From positions 1-11,642 of the forward strand of contig CANIXM010000025.1 of the NCBI GenBank assembly GCA_947471245.1: a stretch of 11,642 nt of DNA, in the 5' to 3' direction. Position numbers and translations under genes: made by a program. Under the pieces are notes generated by a model. The model did no database searches and had not been told where the DNA came from. It saw nothing but the letters and a program-made list of their open reading frames with translations. Below are positions 1 to 6,584 of the stretch, one piece after another. Position 1 is the stretch's first letter, and each line of letters opens with the position of its first letter. The DNA is from Paludibacteraceae bacterium. GTDB taxonomy: Bacteria > Bacteroidota > Bacteroidia > Bacteroidales > Paludibacteraceae.

Positions 1-2942
1 ACACGTATATCGTTGTAGTTTTTGATGTTCAATCCACATTCGTAGTTTACGCCCACTTCTTTCACATCTTCTTTGAAGCGTTTAAGCGACTCTAGCTCTC
101 CTGAGAAGACAACAATGCCATCACGAATGATTCGTACTTTGTTGTTACGCTTAATTTTACCTTCACGAACCAAACAACCTGCTACAGTACCAACCTTTGT
201 AATTTTGAATACCTCAATAATTTCAACTGTTGCAGTAATTTCCTCCTTAATTTCAGGAGAAAGCATACCTTCCATTGCAGATTTAATTTCTTCAATAGCG
301 TCATAAATAATGGAATAAAGACGAATATCAATCTCTTCTTTGTCTGCTATCTTACGGGCAGTAGAAGTAGGACGAACGTTGAAACCACAAATAATTGCGT
401 TGGAAGCCGCTGCAAGGAGAATGTCGGAATCAGAAATCGCTCCTACGGCTTTGTGAATAACATTCACTTGAATGTTTTCAGTCGATAATTTCAATAATGA
501 ATCTGCAAGTGCTTCTACAGAACCATCCACATCACCTTTAACAATGATATTCAACTCTTTGAAATCACCTAGAGCAATACGACGACCAAGTTCATCCAAT
601 GTAAAGTGCTTCTTAGTACGTAAACTTTGCTCACGTTGAAGTTGCTCACGCTTATTGGCTATTTCTCTGGCTTCTTGCTCTGTAGGCAATACATTAAAGT
701 TATCACCCGCCTGCGGAGCACCATTCAAACCTAAAATCAAAGCAGGCTCACCTGGATGAACTTCTGTAATACGTTGGTTACGCTCGTTGAACATTGCTTT
801 CACCTTTCCAAAATAGGTTCCTGCTAATACCACGTCGCCTTGTTTAAGCGTACCATTTTGTACAAGAAGAGTAGATACATAGCCTCTACCTTTATCCAAA
901 GTTGATTCTATGATTGATCCCACAGCACGCTTGTTAGGATTGGCTCTCAACTCAAGTAGTTCGGCTTCTAGCAATACTTTTTCTAACAATTCTGGAATAC
1001 CAAGCCCTTTTTTGGCTGAAATTTCATGCGATTGGTATTTACCTCCCCAGTCCTCAACCAAATAATTCATCTGGGCAAGTGTTTCCTTTATCTTTTCTGG
1101 ATTTGCACCTGGTTTGTCAATCTTGTTGATTGCAAAAACCATTGGTACATTGGCAGCCGAAGCGTGATTGATGGCCTCAATGGTCTGAGGCATCACACTA
1201 TCATCAGCAGCAACTATAATAATGGCAATATCGGTAACTTTAGCTCCACGTGCACGCATAGCAGTAAATGCCTCGTGACCAGGAGTATCAAGGAAAGTGA
1301 TGTGTTGCCCATTTTCAAGTTTTACATTATAAGCACCAATGTGCTGTGTGATTCCACCAGCTTCTCCGGCAATCACATTCGTTTTTCGAATATGGTCGAG
1401 CAAAGAGGTTTTACCATGGTCAACGTGTCCCATCACCGTTACAATAGGAGAACGTGGCAACAAATCTAGTTCGGTATCAATTTCTTCCTCACCGATAGCG
1501 TCAATAACTTCAGAGCTGACATACTCGGTGGTAAATCCAAATTCCTCTGCTACTATATTAATGGTTTCAGCATCCAATCGTTGGTTAATAGAAACCATCA
1601 TTCCGATGGACATGCATGTGCCAATCACTTGATTTACAGATACATCCATCATGACAGCCAATTCGCTCACAGTAACAAACTCAGTGAGTTTCAATACACT
1701 TTCACCATCGCGCTCGCGCTGTGCCTGTTCTTGCTGACGTGCAGAAATAGAGTCACGCTTATCCCTACGGTATTTCGAACCTTTTCCTTTTTTGTTAGCA
1801 CCAGAAAGACGGGCAAGTGTTTCCTTAATTTGTTTTTGTACATCTACTTCATCAACAACGGTTTTAATCGGACGTTGAAATTTATCTTTAGCACCTGCAC
1901 CACCTGCTTTATTATTGTTAGCTCCTGGAGTAGGTTTCTTTGGATGTGCAAATCCTTGAGTTGGACCTCCATTTGACGTAGCTTTTTGAGGAGTGTTGAT
2001 GTCAATTTTTTGATTATTGAATCGTTCACGTTTTTTCTTTGGGTGAGAAGGATCGTTAGCTACTTCTGCCGCAGTACGAAGAATTTTCTTTTCGCCATCG
2101 AACGGTTTTTTTGCATCCAAAACCGCCTGTTTTCCTTTCTCCTCACGTTCCTTTTTCTTTTGCTCCTTGGTTTTGGGCTTAGGACGTGTACTTTGATTTA
2201 AAAGATTTAAGTCAATCGTTCCTACAACAACTGGTGTCTTATCAATAGTGTTTCTGTTTAAACTAAACACCTCATCTTCTTCGTGATTGTTGCTTTCCGT
2301 TTCTACTATACCTTCTACTACAGGTTTTATAAGCTTAACTGTCTCATCGGGTGTCGGTTCGACGACTGCAGATTCTGCAATAGGTGCTTCAACTTGGGCA
2401 ACTATCTCTTTGGCAGAAGTTACAATAGGAAGCTCCACCACTTTCTTCTCTTCTTTGGCCTGATTTACAGTAGTAGTTTCGATTTTAGTTATTTCAATAT
2501 CAGGCACTTGATCTATAACCGGTTCGGGAATAACTTCTATTACCGCCTCTTGGGCTGGTTCTTCAATCTTGGGTTCTACCTTCTTGGGTTTTGGATTCAA
2601 ATCGATGTGTCCCACAGATTTGAAGTGAGGCAATTGATCCTCCGAAATTGTAACTTGAATAGTTTCAACAGCCTTTTCGACAGGTTGAACTTGATTGTTA
2701 AATCCTTCAATTGAAACCGAGCTACCTTTCTCTTTGTATTGACGTTCTTGGCTAAGGCGTTCGGATTCAATTTTGAGCGCCATATCCTTGTCAAACCCTT
2801 TAACAAGCAAAAGATGTAAATCATCTTCCAGCTTGTAGTTTGGATCAACAGTTATTTTATGCCCTTTGGTTGCAAGGAATTCAACTGCGGTACTCATACC
2901 AATGTTCAAATCTTTACAGGCTTTACTTAATCTTATAGACAT
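1..2942 (-). CDS. infB: Translation initiation factor IF2 (3' end cut by window edge)
   Basis: IF2 is the GTPase that brings initiator fMet-tRNA to the 30S subunit and promotes subunit joining in the cytoplasm. About 980 residues are visible. An IF2_N helical module (residues about 2-52, starting MSIRLSKACKDLNIGMS) is followed by a long charged, Pro/Glu/Lys-rich linker to about residue 410. A second IF2_N-like module lies at about 419-470, then the GTPase domain: G1 GHVDHGKT at 505-512, DTPGHE at 552-557, NKID at 606-609 and SAK at 642-644. Domains II, III and C2 follow. The frame stays open to position 1 and ends in NIKNYNDIR, which in this family lies close to the C-terminus, so probably only a few dozen residues at most are missing. 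The start ATG is at 2942-2940, and the N-terminal match supports it. It is the last visible gene of the rimP-nusA-infB operon, 69 bases after nusA. No frameshift was seen in the parts I checked codon by codon. Confidence 0.97.
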   Translation of the reverse strand, partial: MSIRLSKACKDLNIGMSTAVEFLATKGHKITVDPNYKLEDDLHLLLVKGFDKDMALKIESERLSQERQYKEKGSSVSIEGFNNQVQPVEKAVETIQVTISEDQLPHFKSVGHIDLNPKPKKVEPKIEEPAQEAVIEVIPEPVIDQVPDIEITKIETTTVNQAKEEKKVVELPIVTSAKEIVAQVEAPIAESAVVEPTPDETVKLIKPVVEGIVETESNNHEEDEVFSLNRNTIDKTPVVVGTIDLNLLNQSTRPKPKTKEQKKKEREEKGKQAVLDAKKPFDGEKKILRTAAEVANDPSHPKKKRERFNNQKIDINTPQKATSNGGPTQGFAHPKKPTPGANNNKAGGAGAKDKFQRPIKTVVDEVDVQKQIKETLARLSGANKKGKGSKYRRDKRDSISARQQEQAQRERDGESVLKLTEFVTVSELAVMMDVSVNQVIGTCMSIGMMVSINQRLDAETINIVAEEFGFTTEYVSSEVIDAIGEEEIDTELDLLPRSPIVTVMGHVDHGKTSLLDHIRKTNVIAGEAGGITQHIGAYNVKLENGQHITFLDTPGHEAFTAMRARGAKVTDIAIIIVAADDSVMPQTIEAINHASAANVPMVFAINKIDKPGANPEKIKETLAQMNYLVEDWGGKYQSHEISAKKGLGIPELLEKVLLEAELLELRANPNKRAVGSIIESTLDKGRGYVSTLLVQNGTLKQGDVVLAGTYFGKVKAMFNERNQRITEVHPGEPALILGLNGAPQAGDNFNVLPTEQEAREIANKREQLQREQSLRTKKHFTLDELGRRIALGDFKELNIIVKGDVDGSVEALADSLLKLSTENIQVNVIHKAVGAISDSDILLAAASNAIICGFNVRPTSTARKIADKEEIDIRLYSIIYDAIEEIKSAMEGMLSPEIKEEITATVEIIEVFKITKVGTVAGCLVREGKIKRNNKVRIIRDGIVVFSGELESLKRFKEDVKEVGVNYECGLNIKNYNDIR

Positions 2943-3011
2943 ATTCTAAAATTACAATTATCGAAATTCAATTATTTATTGCTGAAGCAAGAAGGTTAGA
3001 GAAAATACAAA

Positions 3012-4271
3012 TTAGACTTCTTCTTCAAACTCAGCTTTCAAGATTCCTAATACTTCATCAATGGTTTCTTCTTCAAGGTCGGTACGACGAATAAGATCTT
3101 CGCGTGACACATTCAACACGCTTTTAGCGGTGTCATAGCCAATATTTTTAAGAGAATCAATTATCCATTGGTCGATTTCATCGCTGAATTCGTCAAGATA
3201 GATATCTTCAACATCATTATCCTCATCCAGATCTCTGAACACATCCAACGTATAACCAGTAAGCATTCCTGCCAACTTTATATTCATACCGCCTTTACCA
3301 ATTGCTTGTGAGACTTCTTCGGGTTTCAAATAAATTTCCGCCTTTTTTTCTACTTCGTTGAGACGAATAGAAGAAATTTTAGCAGGACTCAACGCGCGAG
3401 AAATAAACAAGTTAATATTGTTTGTGTAATTAATCACATCAATATTTTCGTTTCTCAATTCTCTTACAATACCATGTATACGAGACCCTTTTACACCCAC
3501 GCATGCTCCTACTGGATCAATTCGATCATCATAAGATTCAACAGCTACTTTGGCTCTTTCGCCTGGCATACGCGCTATCTTTTTGATGGTAATCAGTCCT
3601 TCATGAATTTCGGGTACTTCCAATTCAAACAATCTCTCAAGGAAAAGTGGCGAAATACGTGAAAGGATAATCTTAGGGTTGTTGTTCCTGTTTTCTACCA
3701 TGGCCACCACTGCTCTCACTGTGTCACCTTTTCGGTAAAAGTCGGTTGGTATCTGTTCTGATTTTGGAAGGTAGAGTTCATTACCTTCTTCGTCAATCAA
3801 CAGCATTTCCTTTTTCCATATTTGATACAGTTCAGCACTTACGATTTGACCGACCATCTCACTGTACTTGCTGAATACATTATCCTTTTGAAGTTCCAAA
3901 ATTTTGGAAGACAAGGTCTGACGAAGTGTCAGGATGGCACGACGACCAAAACCTAAGAAATCAACCGTATCAGTAACTTCCTCACCCAATTCATAATCTT
4001 CATCAATCTTCTTGGCTTCCGACAGAGTAATTTGCAAATTGCTATCCTCCAGCTCATTATCAGCTACAATAGTTCTGTTTCTATAAATTTCAAAGTCTCC
4101 TTTGTCTGGATTGATAATAACATCATAGTTTTCATCTGTTCCAAATAGTTTTGAAATTACATTGCGGAATGACTCTTCCATTACACTAATCAATGTACTT
4201 CTATCGATGTTCTTGATTTCTTTGAACTCCGAAAAAGTACCTATTAAGCTAATAGTTTCTTTCTTGCTCAT
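3012..4271 (-). CDS. nusA: Transcription termination/antitermination factor NusA
   Basis: NusA binds RNA polymerase and nascent RNA and modulates pausing, termination and antitermination. The 419-residue product has the family order: an N-terminal RNA-polymerase-binding domain (about 1-130), an S1 RNA-binding domain (about 135-205), KH1 with the diagnostic DPVGACVGVKGSRI (252-265), and KH2 with AIGKGGMNIKLA (323-334). A C-terminal acidic helical segment (about 355-419) contains a helix-hairpin-helix-like stretch, IGYDTAKSVLNVSREDL. There is no pair of long acidic repeats as in the E. coli protein, and the length fits Bacteroidota NusA as I know it. The start ATG at 4271-4269 lies 3 bases after the rimP stop, so the two genes are almost certainly cotranscribed and translationally coupled. 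NusA represses its own operon in E. coli, which is relevant to the hairpin found in this operon's leader. Confidence 0.97.
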   Translation of the reverse strand: MSKKETISLIGTFSEFKEIKNIDRSTLISVMEESFRNVISKLFGTDENYDVIINPDKGDFEIYRNRTIVADNELEDSNLQITLSEAKKIDEDYELGEEVTDTVDFLGFGRRAILTLRQTLSSKILELQKDNVFSKYSEMVGQIVSAELYQIWKKEMLLIDEEGNELYLPKSEQIPTDFYRKGDTVRAVVAMVENRNNNPKIILSRISPLFLERLFELEVPEIHEGLITIKKIARMPGERAKVAVESYDDRIDPVGACVGVKGSRIHGIVRELRNENIDVINYTNNINLFISRALSPAKISSIRLNEVEKKAEIYLKPEEVSQAIGKGGMNIKLAGMLTGYTLDVFRDLDEDNDVEDIYLDEFSDEIDQWIIDSLKNIGYDTAKSVLNVSREDLIRRTDLEEETIDEVLGILKAEFEEEV

Positions 4272-4274
4272 GGC

Positions 4275-4742
4275 TTATTTAAATCTTATAATATATTTTG
4301 TATGTTTAATTTCATCGTATGAGAATGTCGTGGCTTCTACGACCTTAACCTTTCTCTTCGCACCTTCTTGTTTTTCGGTTTTCTCTATTTCAATAGTAAA
4401 ATTGAGGTCATCAGCTTCAGTAAGTATTCCTGTTAACTTTTTACCCGATTTGGTAAGCACTTCTACTTCATTACCAATGTTTTTTTGGTATTGTTTGAGC
4501 ACTTTGAATGGCTCGGAAAGCCCTGCAGATCCTACTTCTAGTTCGTAATCTTCCACTTCTCTGTCGAAAACAGATTCAATGTGTCGTGTCAATGCAATGC
4601 AATAGTCCAATAAGACACCTTCAAACGAATCAATCTCTACAACGATATGGTTATCTGTACTAATTTTAGTATCTACTAGATAATAGTCAGATTCAGATAA
4701 ATAATCGGCAATACATTGGTTAATGGCTTCTTTTTGTAGCAT
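4275..4742 (-). CDS. rimP: Ribosome maturation factor RimP
   Basis: RimP is a cytoplasmic assembly factor needed for maturation of the 30S ribosomal subunit. The product has 155 residues from the ATG at 4742. Its N-terminal alpha/beta domain (about 1-80) includes the signature YELEVGSAGLSEPF at 66-79. A C-terminal SH3-like beta domain (about 85-155) contains GNEVEVLTKSGKKLTGIL and ends TKYIIRFK, a typical Bacteroidota ending. An in-frame TTG at 4748 would add two residues. I prefer the ATG because MLQKEAINQ lines up with the usual N-terminus of Bacteroidales RimP as I recall it. The gene is first in rimP-nusA-infB and its stop is 3 bases before nusA. No Shine-Dalgarno sequence is visible, as is common in this phylum. 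A promoter, a terminator-like hairpin and a small overlapping out-of-frame reading frame lie immediately upstream. Confidence 0.95.
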   Translation of the reverse strand: MLQKEAINQCIADYLSESDYYLVDTKISTDNHIVVEIDSFEGVLLDYCIALTRHIESVFDREVEDYELEVGSAGLSEPFKVLKQYQKNIGNEVEVLTKSGKKLTGILTEADDLNFTIEIEKTEKQEGAKRKVKVVEATTFSYDEIKHTKYIIRFK

Positions 4743-4756
4743 GAACAAGCATATTT

Positions 4757-4783
4757 AAAAAACGAGGGGACTGTTGTCCCCTC
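4757..4783 (-). terminator. Intrinsic terminator-like hairpin in the rimP leader
   Basis: A perfect 8-bp GC-rich stem (GAGGGGAC / GTCCCCTC, arms 4783-4776 and 4771-4764) with a 4-base loop is followed on the minus strand by G and six T (4762-4757). This is a textbook rho-independent terminator pointing toward rimP. It would end transcripts coming from tsaD and the exosortase-like gene. Because it lies downstream of the predicted rimP promoter and only 14 bases before the rimP ATG, it would also act as an attenuator of the operon's own transcript. Confidence 0.8.
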
Positions 4784-4804
4784 ACTTAATTTCTATTTCG
4801 AGTG

Positions 4805-4836
4805 CAAAAATACAAAATAATTCTTTAAGTCACAAA
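4805..4836 (-). promoter_or_regulatory. Predicted Bacteroidota primary-sigma promoter for rimP-nusA-infB
   Basis: On the minus strand a TTTG (-33 element, 4836-4833) is followed after exactly 20 bases by TATTTTTG (4812-4805), a full match to the known Bacteroidota -7 consensus TAnnTTTG. Transcription would start near 4798, giving a leader of roughly 55 bases before the rimP ATG. The promoter lies after the stop of the upstream exosortase-like gene, so rimP-nusA-infB can be expressed independently of tsaD. The start site is inferred. Confidence 0.75.
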
Positions 4837-4881
4837 GTTTTATTGTAATAATCTTTTACAGATGAGGATTTGAAGTGAAAA

Positions 4882-5472
4882 TTATTGCTTAGATGAACTT
4901 GATTGTTTCGATATAATCACTTCATCCCACACCACCCACATCAAGAATATTATAAGATAGAAAGCATATTTGGTAACATAATCATGTAGAAAAGGGAACC
5001 ATTCATGGTGGTACTTGGTAATAGCAGCTGTAATTACAATTCGTATCACATTGGTAAAGTGAACCATTATAATTCCGATGGGTATAAAAAATAGCTTTTT
5101 GTTCCAATGACCTCTAGAAAACAGCGCGATGCAAAAAAAAATGTAAATTTGCTTCAGCCCTGAACATGCCCAAATAATTCGAACACCATAGCCAGTAGTA
5201 TGCCTCAATACATTTTCATTATTCATAACTACATCCATACCCAATAAATTGAGGATGTAGAGTGTGCTTTTTGCAACAAGATCGGCCATAAAATCGAATG
5301 GCAAGGACACATCTATTCCCCACAAAAGCACTTGTTGGGAGCACTGATTGGCCTCCTCACCTGTAATGCTAATTTTCCATATCAAATTGGCAACCAACAA
5401 GGTCACCATAAAAAATATTATTCCTTTATATGGTTGGAGTTTAGAGGGTAATTTGATATCAATCGGACTCAT
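4882..5472 (-). CDS. Exosortase/archaeosortase family membrane protein
   Basis: The 196-residue polytopic inner-membrane protein is predicted to be a cysteine transpeptidase-like sorting enzyme of the exosortase/archaeosortase family. Such enzymes cleave C-terminal tripartite anchors (PEP-CTERM type) from exported proteins. Hydrophobic segments lie at about 16-33, 60-80, 107-119, 126-150 and 168-188. The three expected active-site residues are present in order: Cys103 in WACSGL, Arg144 in TNVIRI and His163 in FLHDYV. The tail is short and polar (SKQSSSSKQ). A TTG at 5481 could add three residues. The ATG at 5472 is preferred because it starts 5 bases after the tsaD stop, and that spacing implies cotranscription with tsaD. 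I cannot assign a named subfamily; XrtF-like or another Bacteroidota subgroup is possible. No substrate with a sorting signal and no polysaccharide cluster is visible in the window. The gene also contains a run of nine T. Confidence 0.85.
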   Translation of the reverse strand: MSPIDIKLPSKLQPYKGIIFFMVTLLVANLIWKISITGEEANQCSQQVLLWGIDVSLPFDFMADLVAKSTLYILNLLGMDVVMNNENVLRHTTGYGVRIIWACSGLKQIYIFFCIALFSRGHWNKKLFFIPIGIIMVHFTNVIRIVITAAITKYHHEWFPFLHDYVTKYAFYLIIFLMWVVWDEVIISKQSSSSKQ

Positions 5473-5477
5473 AAGTC

Positions 5478-6506
5478 TCAAAATTTATTTGTTACTCTTG
5501 AGAAAGGAACCTTATCAAACGAACAGAAATCGTGGTTTTGATACTTGAAATATCCAGTGATGGCTATCATTGCAGCATTGTCAGTAGTAAACTCAAATGG
5601 CGGTATGAAAACTTTCCAACCAAATTTCTGAGCATGATCATGCAATGCCTGCCTTAGGGCTGAATTGGCTGAAACACCACCTGCCACTGCTATTTGATTA
5701 ATGTTTAGCTCTTTGGCTGCCTTTCTGAGTTTACTCATCAGTATTTCGATAATGGTGTACTGAAGCGACGCACATAAATCAGCCATGTTTTCTTCTACAA
5801 AACTTGGATTTTCCAAAATCTTATCGCGCAACAAATACAGAAATGATGTTTTCAACCCACTAAAACTGTAGTTGAAATCGGGAATTTGTGGTTTGTTCAG
5901 CACAAATGCCTTGGGGTTGCCTTGACTAGCTAGCCGATCTATATGGGGTCCTCCTGGATAGGGCAATCCCATCACTTTTGCACATTTATCAAAAGCTTCA
6001 CCTGCAGCATCATCAATGGTTTGACCTATCACTTGCATGTCATCATACCCTTTTGCCAATACGATTTGAGAATTGCCACCTGACACCAACAAACAGAGGA
6101 ATGGATAGGTGGGCATGTGTTCGGTTTCCTTTCCTTGAGAAATGAAGTGTGCCAGCACATGCGCTTGCAAATGATTGACATCTAATAATGGAATTTGTAA
6201 TGCATGGCACATTCCCTTTGCAAATGATGCACCTACAAGCAGTGAGCCCAAAAGTCCTGGTCCACGAGTAAAAGCAACAGCACTTAAATCGCACTTATTA
6301 ACATTGGCTTGCTTTAAGGCTTCGTGTACCACTGGAATAATATTTTGCTGGTGAGCACGAGAAGCAAGCTCTGGCACTACGCCACCGTATGAGGCGTGAA
6401 TGGTCTGATTGGCAGTGACATTTGAAAGCATCACACCGTCTTTTAGCACAGAGGCCGATGTGTCATCACAAGAAGATTCAATGCCCAGTATTATTATTGG
6501 CTTCAT
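5478..6506 (-). CDS. tsaD: tRNA N6-threonylcarbamoyladenosine transferase TsaD
   Basis: TsaD transfers the threonylcarbamoyl group from threonylcarbamoyl-AMP to A37 of ANN-decoding tRNAs, working with TsaB and TsaE in the cytoplasm. The 342-residue product has the full ASKHA/Kae1 pattern: GIESSCDDTSA (8-18), GGVVPELASR (41-50), metal-binding His112 and His116 in NHLQAH, VSGGNS (142-147), IDDAAGEAFDK (164-174), PYPGGP (182-187), GGVSAN (277-282) and the C-terminal metal ligand Asp309 in TTDNAAMIA. The length is normal and no key residue is missing. The start ATG at 6506-6504 gives the canonical N-terminus. It is the first gene of a two-gene minus-strand unit with the exosortase-like protein and is divergent from tamB. 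Neither tsaB nor tsaE lies in the window. Confidence 0.97.
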   Translation of the reverse strand: MKPIIILGIESSCDDTSASVLKDGVMLSNVTANQTIHASYGGVVPELASRAHQQNIIPVVHEALKQANVNKCDLSAVAFTRGPGLLGSLLVGASFAKGMCHALQIPLLDVNHLQAHVLAHFISQGKETEHMPTYPFLCLLVSGGNSQIVLAKGYDDMQVIGQTIDDAAGEAFDKCAKVMGLPYPGGPHIDRLASQGNPKAFVLNKPQIPDFNYSFSGLKTSFLYLLRDKILENPSFVEENMADLCASLQYTIIEILMSKLRKAAKELNINQIAVAGGVSANSALRQALHDHAQKFGWKVFIPPFEFTTDNAAMIAITGYFKYQNHDFCSFDKVPFSRVTNKF

Positions 6507-6549
6507 TATTGTAGTGGATCGTTAGAAGGAAAAACTAAGTCGTGTATTA

Positions 6550-6574
6550 TTAAGAAATGCTCTTGATTTCTTAA
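6550..6574. repeat. Perfect 9-bp inverted repeat between tsaD and tamB
   Basis: TTAAGAAAT (6550-6558) and ATTTCTTAA (6566-6574) are exact reverse complements separated by 7 bases (GCTCTTG). The repeat is the main structured element of the 78-base divergent gap and ends 10 bases before the tamB start codon. It could be an operator for a dimeric regulator or a weak AT-rich RNA hairpin in the tamB leader. No regulator can be named from the sequence. Confidence 0.6.
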
Positions 6575-6584
6575 CAAGGATTAG

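Noticed and set aside
1026..1976. Overlapping plus-strand open frames of 97-147 codons across this stretch
   Set aside because: They lie antisense to the conserved G domain and linker of infB, have no domain character, and are the expected shadows of a long coding region.
2283..2714. Plus-strand frame of 143 codons rich in Phe, Tyr and Asn
   Set aside because: It is antisense to the low-complexity infB linker, and its composition follows directly from the Glu/Lys/Val-rich codons on the other strand.
2943..3011. Possible separate infB promoter, CAATTAT direct repeat (2955-2961 and 2969-2975) and small TTGCT/AGCAA hairpin in the nusA-infB gap
   Set aside because: No TTTG/TAnnTTTG pair with proper spacing was found, the repeats are short and AT-rich, and the stem has only 5 bp with a 2-base loop. 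The gap is best read as an ordinary intra-operon spacer.
4162..4548. Plus-strand frame of 128 codons with hydrophobic stretches, spanning the nusA/rimP junction
   Set aside because: It lies entirely opposite two well-supported genes and has no promoter, terminator or family resemblance.
6043..6294. Minus-strand 83-codon Cys-rich frame inside tsaD
   Set aside because: It is an alternative frame of the same strand within an intact, fully motif-supported tsaD.
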